From an uncultured Prevotella sp. (GTDB lineage Bacteria; Bacteroidota; Bacteroidia; Bacteroidales; Bacteroidaceae), in the NCBI GenBank assembly GCA_902497035.1, contig CABVDL010000008.1:1-46073 (forward strand): a DNA stretch of 46,073 bases, read 5' to 3'. Numbering within the stretch: position 1 is the stretch's first letter; each line of letters opens with the position of its first letter. This document shows positions 7,746 to 16,906 of the stretch, one piece after another. The notes under the pieces were generated by a model. That model saw only the letters and a list, made by a program, of their open reading frames with translations, did not search any database and had not been told where the DNA came from. Position numbers and translations under genes: made by a program.

Positions 7746-8927
7746 ATGATGAAAACTAAATTCTTATTCGCTGCGCTATGCCTAAGTAGTACCCTGCAAG
7801 CGCAAGAGCTGAAACTTACCGTCAGCAACCCCTCCGACCGCCAACGGCAGGAAGTCGTGTCAGCCGATGCCCGTCGCATATTCCGTATGTTGGGTCACAA
7901 CGGGCTGCGCGTGTTCAACGCACGAGGCCTGCAAGTAGATTATCAGATAACGCACGACAGCCTGCTGCTTGTCGACGCATCGGTACGTCCGCATGGCACC
8001 ACCACGTTTATTCTGCGGCCCGGCAAGCCAGAGCCGATGCATGTCTGGGTGAGCGGTGCATTATATAAGGAACGCGAGGACGACATCGCATGGGAGAACG
8101 ACCGCTGCGCCTACCGTGTCTATGGTCCGGCACTGCAGCGGTCGGGTGAGAAAGCCTACGGTGTTGATGTATGGGTAAAGAATACGCCCGAAATTGTCGC
8201 TCCCGAACGCTACCGTCTCAACATTGAGGGGGTGAGAATGAAGAAAGCCAATCCGGCCTTGGGCGACTCCCTGCTGCTTCAACGCTCGTTTCATGTCGAC
8301 CACGGCTACGGCTACGACCCCTACATGGTCGGTGCCACATTGGGATGCGGCGCACCGGCCATCGTGTTGGGCGACAGTCTGGTCATGCCATACTGTTACC
8401 GCGACTACGAGATACTTGACAACGGGCCATTGCGCTTCACGCTTTCGCTGACATTCAATCCCGCCCGCATCAATGGGCAGACTGTCACCGAGCACCGTGT
8501 GATGCAACTCGACAAAGGCCGTCACCTCAACAAGATTACCGTTTGGTATGACGGTCTGCGTCGGCCTGCAGAGGTGGCCGGTGGGTTTGTCGTCCACGAA
8601 GATGATTCCACCACTCTGCGCCTCAACGCCCATAAGGCCCTTTACGCTGACCCGACCGACCATATGACAGACAACAACTGTCAGGTATATATCGGCGGCA
8701 TCTTCCCTGACGCCACCACCCGCTACCTGCCACTTCACACACGGACCAGCGGTGCAGTCGGCCATGCTGTTGGCATCAGGAAAGTGAGTAACCGCCAACC
8801 ATACACCTACTATGTGGGAGCCACATGGAGTGCTTACGATGTGCGCACCATGAACCAATGGCAAGCCGTGATGGACGACGAGGAAGCCAATCTGAGGGAA
8901 CCGTTGCACGTAGAGGTGAAACAATAG
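7746..8927 (+). CDS. DUF4861 domain secreted protein
   Basis: A 393-residue exported protein with a type I signal peptide (MMKTKFLFAALCLSSTLQAQ). The body resembles DUF4861, a beta-rich domain found in Bacteroidetes polysaccharide-utilisation loci, often beside pectin lyases and unsaturated-uronyl hydrolases. Motifs include WENDRCAYRVYGPAL (about residues 115-129), HVDHGYGYDPYMVGATLG and the C-terminal YYVGATWS. Divergent from the kdu operon and sharing its control region, it probably acts on the same uronate-rich glycan in the periplasm or outer membrane. No catalytic activity can be assigned by eye. Translation may start at either of two adjacent ATG codons (7746 or 7749). Confidence 0.75.
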   Translation: MMKTKFLFAALCLSSTLQAQELKLTVSNPSDRQRQEVVSADARRIFRMLGHNGLRVFNARGLQVDYQITHDSLLLVDASVRPHGTTTFILRPGKPEPMHVWVSGALYKEREDDIAWENDRCAYRVYGPALQRSGEKAYGVDVWVKNTPEIVAPERYRLNIEGVRMKKANPALGDSLLLQRSFHVDHGYGYDPYMVGATLGCGAPAIVLGDSLVMPYCYRDYEILDNGPLRFTLSLTFNPARINGQTVTEHRVMQLDKGRHLNKITVWYDGLRRPAEVAGGFVVHEDDSTTLRLNAHKALYADPTDHMTDNNCQVYIGGIFPDATTRYLPLHTRTSGAVGHAVGIRKVSNRQPYTYYVGATWSAYDVRTMNQWQAVMDDEEANLREPLHVEVKQ

Positions 8928-8945
8928 CGATCAGTATAGACTGCC

Positions 8946-9869
8946 TTACGACTGAATGTATTGGTTGACCACCTGCTCCGCGCGGTCATAAAGCTTCTGT
9001 TCCGACTCGGCCGTGACGGGGACTACGCCCTGCAGGGCCCGCTGCATGCGCTGTGCAAAGGCCGACACAGGCTGGCGCAAATGCTGCCGAATGTCAATAT
9101 AGCGCTGCAGCTCATAGGCCGCGCGGTGTGGGTAGCCTGCCTTGAGGCGCACGGCCAGCTCCAGATGGTATCGGGCCGCATATTCAGGCCTGCTCTGCCT
9201 GACTACGGCCATGCAGCCAAGAGCGAGGCGGAGCTTCTCGTCGGTAACAAGCTTTGACAGTTCCACGTAGAGATAACTGTCGTGATAGCGCAGCAGCATA
9301 CGCTTGTAGATGTCAATGGCCTTGTCGTTCTGTCCCACGAGCGCATGCATCTGTGCCAGATGACGCAAGTTACCCTTATAGTTGGGAGCCTTGACAAACG
9401 CCTTATGAAAGATGTCGGCAATGCCGTCGATATAGGCAGCATTGCGTGAGGGAAGGTCCTTGAGCAAATGGTTGACCACTTGCTGGCCGAGCGACGGTAC
9501 GGTATGGCCCTGCACCACGTAGGGTTGCCAGTCGGTTTCCGTCAGGCGGTTGAAGTAGGGCATGAAATAAATCAAGTTGAAATTATCCACATGCTTGTCC
9601 ATCGCAAGTGCGGCATTGACGATGGCACGGTTGCCCATGGCCAACCGATCATCAATCTGCGAGTAGAGCCTCACCAGCTGGTAGAGCAGCTGGCGCGCGT
9701 CCTCCACTTTCTTTTGTTGCAGCCGCAACTTGAACAGGTCATGGGTACACCAGAACATGCAGAGATTGGTGTGCGGTCCCCGGTGTATTGCATAAAGCTG
9801 CGAGACAGCCTGATAGGCCTCCTCGTAGAGGCCGTCCTTACGCATGGCGAAAACGTCTCTTACTTCCAT
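8946..9869 (-). CDS. TPR-like helical repeat protein
   Basis: A 307-residue all-helical protein with no signal peptide or membrane segment. The N-terminus (MEVRDVFAMRKDGLYEEAYQ) and later segments such as NYKGNLRHLAQMHALVGQ and DKAIDIYKRML look like tetratricopeptide repeats. The overall pattern recalls the DUF7017 TPR family described in TOTE conflict systems, but I cannot confirm that. It is the last gene of the polyketide operon, 12 bases after the ligase gene; it may be a true cluster member or a passenger. Role unknown; protein-protein scaffolding is the usual TPR function. Confidence 0.6.
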   Translation of the reverse strand: MEVRDVFAMRKDGLYEEAYQAVSQLYAIHRGPHTNLCMFWCTHDLFKLRLQQKKVEDARQLLYQLVRLYSQIDDRLAMGNRAIVNAALAMDKHVDNFNLIYFMPYFNRLTETDWQPYVVQGHTVPSLGQQVVNHLLKDLPSRNAAYIDGIADIFHKAFVKAPNYKGNLRHLAQMHALVGQNDKAIDIYKRMLLRYHDSYLYVELSKLVTDEKLRLALGCMAVVRQSRPEYAARYHLELAVRLKAGYPHRAAYELQRYIDIRQHLRQPVSAFAQRMQRALQGVVPVTAESEQKLYDRAEQVVNQYIQS

Positions 9870-9881
9870 AGATTGTCGTTT

Positions 9882-11222
9882 TTAGGTATTGTGATGATAA
9901 TATTTCCGGTCGATTTTCCCATTAAATGTATAATGCAGTGCTGCCACATGCTCATAGAGGGCCGGAACCTTGTAGCGTTCCAACCGTGCTGCCAGTTGGC
10001 GGGCCAGCAACGGCTTCGCCATTGGTTGTCCGTCTTCGGTGGTATAGATGAGCTTCAGCGCGGGGCCGAGCAGCGGTGACGTGGCAGCGAGGCAGACGCA
10101 ATCGGACAGTCCGTACACACTACGGGCGGCCTGCTCCACCTCCAGCGGTGAGACCTTATAGCCACAGATGTTGATGATTTCTCCTCTCCTGCCCATGAAC
10201 AGCAAGCATCCGTCGGCATCGAGTTTTCCCAAATCATCGGTCACAAGCCAACCATCGCCGTCTGTCCCGACACCAGTCTGGCAATCTCGGTCTATATAGC
10301 CGCTCATAAGCATGTCGCCCCGGCAGGCAATGCGGCCGTCAGGCATGATACGCACCTCAGCGTGCCGCATCGGCCGCCCGAGACAATGCGGGTCGTGTCG
10401 GCCGTGGGCAAAGTCATAGGTACAGACGATGCCTGTCTCCGTCGAGGCATAGGTGTTATAGAGGCGCGAGTGAGGCAGGGCAGCACAGAGACCGTCCATG
10501 CACTGCTGCGGTATGGCGGCGGCACCGGTCTCGATGAAGTCTATGCGAGGGGCCAATTGTGACAGGCGGCCGCGCCCGAAGCGCAGGCACATGTCAATGG
10601 CCGTCGGCACGAGGAACGTGGCCACCTTGCCTTCGGGACGGTCGAGTGCACGGAAGAAAGCATCAAGGTCTCGCATGCCGTCAAGCAGCACAAGACTCCC
10701 CCCGACCATCCATACGGGCCACATCTTCGACAGGCTGCCGATATGATTGAGCGGCCCGGCAATGACAAACACCGTGTCGGCACAGTAGCCTTGCGCTGCA
10801 ATGAGATTGTCAGCATCAGCCAACAAGGCCTTGTGCGAGAGCATCACTCCTTTCTGCGCACCCGTAGTACCCGTAGTGAACAGCACGTCTGCCATGCCGG
10901 CTGGCAACGAAACATCATGGTAACGTGTTTCGAGATTGGTCAATTGATCGTTTGGCAAGTCCTTTCCCAATGGTGCGGCCACGGCGCCAAGGGAGTGGAC
11001 GGCGAGGTAGGTGACGATGAAACGAATGTCCTGCGAGGTGCGGAAAAAGACAAGGCTGCCGGAACCATAGCCTTTGGCACGGAGGCGCGCAATCTCCTGC
11101 TGCACCATCTGCCAGAGCTGGGCGTAGCTGAAGACATTGCCGTGGTCATCGACTGCAAGATGATTGGGCGTGGCTGAGGCGTGGCGGGCAAGGCAGTCTT
11201 CCAATTGATTGAGCATAGACAA
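9882..11222 (-). CDS. AMP-dependent acyl/aryl-acid ligase (ANL family)
   Basis: A 446-residue adenylate-forming enzyme. The P-loop-like motif FTTGTTGAQKGVM (115-127), the A5-type region YASTETG, the hinge segment LVTDDLGKLD and the C-terminal GYKVSPLEVE are all present; the length is short for the family. It lies 12 bases downstream of a small ACP gene and probably activates an aryl or fatty acid and loads it on that carrier, as the ApeH-type ligase is thought to do in aryl-polyene clusters. Substrate cannot be read from the sequence. Confidence 0.82.
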   Translation of the reverse strand: MSMLNQLEDCLARHASATPNHLAVDDHGNVFSYAQLWQMVQQEIARLRAKGYGSGSLVFFRTSQDIRFIVTYLAVHSLGAVAAPLGKDLPNDQLTNLETRYHDVSLPAGMADVLFTTGTTGAQKGVMLSHKALLADADNLIAAQGYCADTVFVIAGPLNHIGSLSKMWPVWMVGGSLVLLDGMRDLDAFFRALDRPEGKVATFLVPTAIDMCLRFGRGRLSQLAPRIDFIETGAAAIPQQCMDGLCAALPHSRLYNTYASTETGIVCTYDFAHGRHDPHCLGRPMRHAEVRIMPDGRIACRGDMLMSGYIDRDCQTGVGTDGDGWLVTDDLGKLDADGCLLFMGRRGEIINICGYKVSPLEVEQAARSVYGLSDCVCLAATSPLLGPALKLIYTTEDGQPMAKPLLARQLAARLERYKVPALYEHVAALHYTFNGKIDRKYYHHNT

Positions 11223-11234
11223 TAGGGTATACGG

Positions 11235-11468
11235 TTAACCGGCTGCCTTCTCGTCAAGCTTACGCCCGACAAGGGCCACAAGGCTGTCAAGATTGCGGAA
11301 ATTCTTCGGTGTGGCATCTTCCGACTCCAACTCGATGCCGTAACGTTGCGAAAGCGCCATGAGGATGGCCGTGATACCAAGTGAGTCGAGTTCGGCGAAA
11401 AGGAAATCAGCATCAAAGTTGACTAACGGGAGCAAGTCCTCAAGAACAGTTCTTATTTCTTCTTTCAT
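11235..11468 (-). CDS. Acyl carrier protein (first of two)
   Basis: A 77-residue four-helix carrier protein with the phosphopantetheine site in ELDSLGIT (Ser29). It is acidic and ends with a short Lys/Ala tail. The ATG at 11468 is chosen because the upstream in-frame extension runs back into repeat DNA. It sits between the 33-bp repeat array and the ligase gene (12-base gap), suggesting that ligase and ACP work as a starter-loading pair. Confidence 0.85.
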   Translation of the reverse strand: MKEEIRTVLEDLLPLVNFDADFLFAELDSLGITAILMALSQRYGIELESEDATPKNFRNLDSLVALVGRKLDEKAAG

Positions 11469-11503
11469 AGTTCTGATGGTTATGATTGTTAAAAGGGGAC
11501 ACC

Positions 11504-11524
11504 CCGCGCCTTGAAAAGGCGCGG
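11504..11524. repeat. Hairpin upstream of ACP gene
   Basis: The arms CCGCGCCTT and AAGGCGCGG form a perfect 9-bp stem with a GAA loop, overlapping the start of the 33-bp repeat array inside the operon. On the minus strand it is followed by GTCCCCTTTTAAC, not a good U-tract, so it may be an attenuator or mRNA-stabilising stem rather than a full terminator. Confidence 0.5.
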
Positions 11525-11623
11525 CACACAACGGGAGCGGCCGAGGCTAAGGCGCGGCACACAACGGGAGCGGCCGAGGCTGAGGCGAGGCACACAACGG
11601 GAGCGGCCGAGGCTGAGGCGCGG
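11517..11623. repeat. 33-bp tandem repeat, three full copies
   Basis: Units at 11517-11549, 11550-11582 and 11583-11615 differ by at most two bases, and a fourth starts at 11616. Each begins AGGCGCGGCACACAACGGGA. The array fills the only sizeable gap (161 bases) in the polyketide operon. Because 33 is divisible by 3, frames stay open through it; a TTG-started minus ORF (11440-11643) exists, but no convincing start was found. Confidence 0.85.
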
Positions 11624-11629
11624 TGCTTG

Positions 11630-12958
11630 TCATTCAGTGCCAAGAAAGAGACGGGGCAGAAAATCGACCAGGTAGCGGCGCCAGTTCATCCATTCATGGC
11701 CACCGTCAGTCGGATTGTAGGTGTAGGCATAGTGCTTCTTGTCAAGCTCTGTGAGGAAGGCCTCGTTCTCATCCAACAGAAAGTCGGTGTCACCGATGGC
11801 GAGGTAATAGAGCTTCGGCCTGGCGGCAAACAGCCGCTCGAGTTTGGTATCGAGACTGTCGTAGATGGCGACATTGCCAGAGTCGGCATACTGTTTCAGG
11901 CGCAGTACATCATTGCCCGGTCCCTTACGGACGATGGACGGAAGGAGGTGGCCGAGGTTGTCAGCCTGTTCTCCAGCCCGTCTGATGCGGCGGAGACGGT
12001 TGTCCTTCGTAAACTCGTTGACTATCTTTGCCGAGAACAGACCGATGTAGTCGAATGAGCCGGGGTTGTTGGCAGTGATGAACAACGTATGCATGCCCCC
12101 CATCGACAGCCCCGCTATGGCGCGATGAGCCTTGTCGGCAAGCGTGGCATAATGACTGTCAACATAATTGACGATGTCAGGGACAAAAGCCGTCTCTATT
12201 CGGCCAAACATCGACGGCACGGCTGATGCAGCCTCCCTGTCCGTGTTGTAAGGGTCTTCTCCGGGTGTGGCGGCGCGGTCGGCATTGCCATTAGGCATGA
12301 CGACTATCATTTCCTTGCAGCGCTTGTCTGCGATGAGGTTGTCCATGATTTGCGTAGCACGGCCCAATTCAAGCCACGACTTCTCATCACCACCTGCTCC
12401 ATGAAGCAGGTATAGCACGGGATAACGGCGCGTGCCGTCATAGTGGGGCGGCAGATAGACCATCATGCGGCGGCGCGGCAGTCCGGCAATGGATGAGGGA
12501 TACCACACGGTCTCCACCCGGCCGTGCGCGATGCCGTCACGCGTGAGGTAGTCGTCGCCACGCCCCCCGGGAATGATTATCCAGTTGTACCACGTGTTCA
12601 CCTCACGCACTTTGTTTGCATTGGCCACATCCAACGTGTCGGTACCGTCAACGCTGAGAACGTAAGTGTAGAGGTCGGAAGGCAGTGCCTTTGACGTATG
12701 GCTCCACAGCCCGTCTCGATTTTCCAGTGACACCTTGTCCTCCTTTTGCAGCATGCGCGGAACCAGGTTAAGGCGCTTGAGCAGATTGCTCCGACTCATC
12801 TCGACGGCCAGCGACCCTCGGAGACGCACCTCATTGGCCTTCGGGAAACGGGCACTCACGGTAACCGTTCGGTTGCGGTTGACTGTCACAAACGACTGTG
12901 CGTCGGCAGGCAACAACACGCCGATGAGCAGTGATAAAAGTAATAAGGGCTTTGTCAT
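11630..12958 (-). CDS. Secreted enterochelin-esterase-like hydrolase
   Basis: A 442-residue exported esterase. After a signal peptide (MTKPLLLLSLLIGVLLPADA) comes an immunoglobulin-like E-set domain (about 22-130), then an alpha/beta-hydrolase of the esterase-D/CE1 type. The oxyanion region is LLHGAGG (184-190), the nucleophile elbow GLSMGG with Ser285, and DGGHEW near the C-terminus carries the catalytic His. The ATG at 12958 is used because it begins the signal peptide and overlaps the MMPL stop codon (ATGA). Its place in a lipid-like polyketide operon suggests it trims or transfers an ester of the exported product; this is inference. Confidence 0.8.
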   Translation of the reverse strand: MTKPLLLLSLLIGVLLPADAQSFVTVNRNRTVTVSARFPKANEVRLRGSLAVEMSRSNLLKRLNLVPRMLQKEDKVSLENRDGLWSHTSKALPSDLYTYVLSVDGTDTLDVANANKVREVNTWYNWIIIPGGRGDDYLTRDGIAHGRVETVWYPSSIAGLPRRRMMVYLPPHYDGTRRYPVLYLLHGAGGDEKSWLELGRATQIMDNLIADKRCKEMIVVMPNGNADRAATPGEDPYNTDREAASAVPSMFGRIETAFVPDIVNYVDSHYATLADKAHRAIAGLSMGGMHTLFITANNPGSFDYIGLFSAKIVNEFTKDNRLRRIRRAGEQADNLGHLLPSIVRKGPGNDVLRLKQYADSGNVAIYDSLDTKLERLFAARPKLYYLAIGDTDFLLDENEAFLTELDKKHYAYTYNPTDGGHEWMNWRRYLVDFLPRLFLGTE

Positions 12959-15762
12959 TTGCTTATATATGATTGTGTTGTCATTATATTGGATGCGATA
13001 CGGCATGCCATTCGCCTTGTCACCTCGTAGTCAGCCTCATCCGCTGACTTTGCGATGATGGTACGGTCGGGATGGGACAGCGCTTCCATCAGGGCAACAG
13101 CGCCATAGCTGCCGCCTTCCACTACAATGTTGCCGTCCTCAGCCGATGAGGACAGAGGCTTGGCCGTAGCCTTGCGCACTGCTTTCACAATGTCAGTGCC
13201 ACAATAGTAATACACGTCGCGCACGTATGCGGCGTAAGCCTCACGCGGCTGTCCGGTGACACAGTGCTGCGGGTAGCGGCGGGGCATGAGCAATGACTTG
13301 AGCGTCAGCGGACGCAGCCGCAGTTTGCCGTGGCGGCTCACGAGCCAGCGGAAAAGGAAAGGCGGCAACAGCCAGGCCATGAGCACCACCGAGAACATGC
13401 CGACAATGGTCACCTCAGCCAAGCCGTGAAGGGCTGGATGACGGGCGATGATAAGCGTGCCGATACCGACAAACATGATGAGGGCCGAAATCAGAATGCT
13501 GTTGCGGTAGGAGCCCAAAAGCCGTCGGCCATAGGCATACTCGTACTGGCTCCCCTCTGTCATGAAGATGGTATAGTCGTCGCCTTGACCAAAGATAAAC
13601 GTGGCAAGGATGATGTTGACAATATTAAAGTCAATGTGCAACAAAGCCATTATGCCCAATATCCACACCCAACTGACAGCCATGGGGAGAAATGACAGTG
13701 CCGCCAGCTCAATGTTACCCATGGCAAACCAAAGGAAGAAGAACACGATAATACCGCAGGCCCAGCCTATGTAATTGAACTCATTGTTGATGTTATTTGC
13801 CATTACGCTGTTGAGCTGGCTTATTTCAAACGCATGATGACGGCTGTCACCCGTCTTCTGCAACTGCGACATCACGCTGTCAATCCGATTGGCCGGTACC
13901 GTGAGCTGGGTGACGACACTCCACGTCTTCGTCGCCGGGTCATGGTAGAGATACTTTCCGACGACAGGCTGCAAAGCGGCAAAGCTGCTCAAAGGACGCG
14001 GCTCATACTTGAGGTCAAGCGTTTTGATAAAGGCATCGAAGGCACCGGGGGCAAAGCCGTCGGGGGTAAACCCGTCGGCCGTAGCCTCATGCGACAGCAC
14101 CGCCTTCAGCATAGGGCCATAGCGTCTGACAAAGGTCCGCCAACGTTCAAGGCGATGTTGCTGCTCGCTCATGGAGCAAAGGAATGGCGCGCACGTGCCG
14201 GAGGTCTCCACGCCCTCTTGCCGAATGGCCGGACGAGCCGCCTCATCAGCCTTCAGCGCATCGTCGGCACTGTTGCCCGTGGAGAGAAAATAAACGGTCT
14301 TGTGCCGGGCGTCCTCCGACCGCATCTGTGCCAGCACCTGCATGGCATCGCGCTGTTCCTCCGACATATAATTGATATGGGTGAGATTGGTGTCAAACCG
14401 GCACTGAGGACTCAGCCATGCCAAGGGAACCGTGAGCACAGCCACAACGGCGATGAGCCAGCCCATGCGGTCGAGCCGCAGATTGCTTATCCTGCTGAGG
14501 AAGACATCGTGCGGACGGCTGCTCTCCGTCGGACGGACAAGATGGGGAAGAAACACTATGACAAAGAGAATGGTACCCAAGAGCAGAAAAGCCGCAAAGA
14601 GGCCGAGATCGCGCAGGGCGACCGACTGCAGCGGAACCAGTGTCAGAAAGGCTCCAATGGTCGTGATGTTGCCTATGAGCAAGGGCATGAGAATTTCACC
14701 CATCGCGTGACGGCGGTCAGGCGTGTGACTGAGATGTGCAATGAGATGAAGCGGATAGTTGATGGCTATACCTATGATGACCGACGATATACCGACAACA
14801 ATGATGGAAAGATGGCGGTCAACAAGTGACAGCATGCCCAAGGCGAACAGCCATCCCCAGACGACGGACAGCACGATGAGCAGAATGTTGCGCAGACTGC
14901 GGAAAGCGGCAATGAGCAGTGCCATTATCAACAACACGGCCACGATGACGGAGACCAGACTGTCGGTTTTTATCTGACGGGCGTTGCCATACGCTATGAC
15001 CGGGCCACCTGTCAACTGGACGGCCAATGAGGGATGGACTTGCAGCACCTGAATGCGCGCCGCTTCTATCATACGGACCAGCTCACTGTTGTGCGCCGTC
15101 TCGCTGGAACCGTATGGCGAGCTGATAATTACCAAGGCATGCGTCAGCTTTGGCGTGAAGAGGTATCCGTCGTAAAGCTCATATCGGGCCCCAACTTGCC
15201 GTCCTGACAACTGCTGCACTACTGGGGTGAAAAGATTGAAAGGATCCTGTCCGATATGTGCCGACAGCAGGCCACTACCCGGCAGGAAAAGCATCTGCCT
15301 GTCGCGTTCCAACTGTGCCAGCGGATAGGACGGGTCGGCCAGCAGATGGTCCATGCGCCGATAATCCGTCTCAGTCAGGAAATAAGGAATGTTGTCATAA
15401 ACAAACGAGGCCATATTGTCGGCAGCCTCGTAATCAATCTGCGACTGGATGAACTGCGGCTTGACGGCCCGCCGCAGCTGTTCGACAAGGTCGTCGGCAG
15501 CCTCCACCAACTCGTCAGGAGCTGATTTGCCGTCACGCCGGCTTACAAGCGCCACTATCTTGTCAGCGCCCGAGAGGTTCTGGTAGGTTTTCATCGCCAG
15601 ACAGTCGTTTTTATCGAGCGGCAGAAAGTCGGTGATGTCTTCCTTGAAATGGATACGGAAAATGAGTGCCGCAAACAGCGCCACCATTCCCATCAGAATG
15701 ACACCCATCAGCCGTCGGTGCCTGCAGAAGAAATCGTATAGACTAAGGACGAGCTTATTCAT
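12955..15762 (-). CDS. MMPL/RND-family lipid exporter with C-terminal extension
   Basis: A 935-residue inner-membrane exporter of the COG4258 type found in aryl-polyene clusters (ApeM-like). It has the two-fold RND layout: an N-terminal TM helix, a periplasmic domain, a TM block with GISSVIIGIAINYPLH, a second periplasmic domain (about 430-635) and a second TM block with FGQGDDYTIFM. After the last helix there are about 115 cytoplasmic residues ending in VVEGGSYGAVALMEAL and a conserved-looking helix, which resemble a truncated Rossmann/SAM domain. The gene overlaps its neighbours by 8 and 4 bases. It presumably moves the finished acyl product across the inner membrane, with the LolA-like protein downstream. 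Confidence 0.85.
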   Translation of the reverse strand: MNKLVLSLYDFFCRHRRLMGVILMGMVALFAALIFRIHFKEDITDFLPLDKNDCLAMKTYQNLSGADKIVALVSRRDGKSAPDELVEAADDLVEQLRRAVKPQFIQSQIDYEAADNMASFVYDNIPYFLTETDYRRMDHLLADPSYPLAQLERDRQMLFLPGSGLLSAHIGQDPFNLFTPVVQQLSGRQVGARYELYDGYLFTPKLTHALVIISSPYGSSETAHNSELVRMIEAARIQVLQVHPSLAVQLTGGPVIAYGNARQIKTDSLVSVIVAVLLIMALLIAAFRSLRNILLIVLSVVWGWLFALGMLSLVDRHLSIIVVGISSVIIGIAINYPLHLIAHLSHTPDRRHAMGEILMPLLIGNITTIGAFLTLVPLQSVALRDLGLFAAFLLLGTILFVIVFLPHLVRPTESSRPHDVFLSRISNLRLDRMGWLIAVVAVLTVPLAWLSPQCRFDTNLTHINYMSEEQRDAMQVLAQMRSEDARHKTVYFLSTGNSADDALKADEAARPAIRQEGVETSGTCAPFLCSMSEQQHRLERWRTFVRRYGPMLKAVLSHEATADGFTPDGFAPGAFDAFIKTLDLKYEPRPLSSFAALQPVVGKYLYHDPATKTWSVVTQLTVPANRIDSVMSQLQKTGDSRHHAFEISQLNSVMANNINNEFNYIGWACGIIVFFFLWFAMGNIELAALSFLPMAVSWVWILGIMALLHIDFNIVNIILATFIFGQGDDYTIFMTEGSQYEYAYGRRLLGSYRNSILISALIMFVGIGTLIIARHPALHGLAEVTIVGMFSVVLMAWLLPPFLFRWLVSRHGKLRLRPLTLKSLLMPRRYPQHCVTGQPREAYAAYVRDVYYYCGTDIVKAVRKATAKPLSSSAEDGNIVVEGGSYGAVALMEALSHPDRTIIAKSADEADYEVTRRMACRIASNIMTTQSYISK

Positions 15763-16906
15763 TTACCTTGCTTTTATTGACAATGGGGTTGGCATAGATG
15801 GAGAGGAATATGTCGTACAGCAGGTCTACGTTGCACGTGTCATACCTGTCAAGCTCTCTCATGCGGTTGATAAACGTTTCCCGTTGCCCCGTAGTATATG
15901 CATGGCTGTATTTATTGCAGCCATAGCGCAGGTCGTAGGCGATGTAATTGTTGGGAAACAAGTGGCAGGCATTGACTATGCGCCTGTCAATAAGATGTGC
16001 CACAGCCTTGTGGTACTCGTTGCTGGTCAGCGGGTCAAAGGCCTGCAGCTCCACTTCCGTGATTGGCATTGCAACCTCAAAGTGGACATCGCCCTTGTAC
16101 TGCATAATGCCGGTAAGAATGCTGTTGAGGTCCTCACCGGGCTTCTTCGTGTAGCGGGCAAACAGAGAGGCATATAGTTCAAGCGTCTTCAGTATGTCAC
16201 AGGGCTCCCACTCGTAGGATACGGCAACTGGCACGATGTGCAACGAAGACAGCGCGCCAATCTTGTCGTCAGGGCAAGCCATTCCGAACATTTTAATGAC
16301 ACCCTGGTCGGTAGCGTCCATTCCGTCTTTGGTCCGGCCATTGCGTTGCGCTATCCAAACAGACTGATGCTTCTCGGTAATGGCATAGCGGATGTAGCGG
16401 GAAAGATGGACCGACTTCTGGTAAAACTCACGCAGGCTGCCTCCCGGGCGCTCTACGCGGAACATCTTATTGCATTTTCCGATGTCGGTAACAAGCTCGC
16501 CCTGCATCAAGTTGGCCCCGAATGTGATTTCTGTCGTGTCGAAGCCATGCTTGAAAAGCTCATACTGCAACAGGCTCGCGTCCAGCATGATGTCACGATG
16601 ATTGGATACATAGAGATAAGACTCGGTGGGAGACAGGCGTTCAAGGCCAAGACAGGTGAATTGGTTGATGCTTTGCCGGATTATCTGCTCATTGACACAC
16701 CTCATCGTGTCGGTCTGGAAGTCGTGGACAGACCGGAAAGACAACAGCTTCCTCTTCACCTCCTCAAGGCTCATGTCCGGGTAAATGAAAGAGGCCAGCA
16801 CGGGAAAGAAACGGTGGGCTACGATGCGCCGCATGGCAGCCGGGATTTCTGTGTCGGTGTAAGGACGTATGTCTTCAAATGCTGATAAATCCATAATACT
16901 ACTCAT
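15755..16906 (-). CDS. Glycerol-acyltransferase-like protein
   Basis: A 383-residue acyltransferase of the PlsC/PlsB superfamily without a signal peptide. The catalytic region is VSNHRDIMLD (around residues 100-109, His103), followed by QRNGRTKDG, which replaces the usual FPEGTR block. Similar NHRD-type enzymes occur in aryl-polyene and flexirubin clusters (ApeD-like). Start and stop codons of this and the upstream hydrolase gene overlap as TAATG. It probably transfers an acyl chain, perhaps the polyene, to a lipid or sugar acceptor. An internal ATG at residue 5 is a possible alternative start. Confidence 0.75.
   Translation of the reverse strand: MSSIMDLSAFEDIRPYTDTEIPAAMRRIVAHRFFPVLASFIYPDMSLEEVKRKLLSFRSVHDFQTDTMRCVNEQIIRQSINQFTCLGLERLSPTESYLYVSNHRDIMLDASLLQYELFKHGFDTTEITFGANLMQGELVTDIGKCNKMFRVERPGGSLREFYQKSVHLSRYIRYAITEKHQSVWIAQRNGRTKDGMDATDQGVIKMFGMACPDDKIGALSSLHIVPVAVSYEWEPCDILKTLELYASLFARYTKKPGEDLNSILTGIMQYKGDVHFEVAMPITEVELQAFDPLTSNEYHKAVAHLIDRRIVNACHLFPNNYIAYDLRYGCNKYSHAYTTGQRETFINRMRELDRYDTCNVDLLYDIFLSIYANPIVNKSKVNE

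Noticed and set aside
11486..12058. Plus-strand ORF with an 11-residue repeat (HTTGAAEAEAR)
   Set aside because: The repeat protein arises because the 33-bp DNA repeat is a multiple of 3; the rest runs antisense to a clear esterase.
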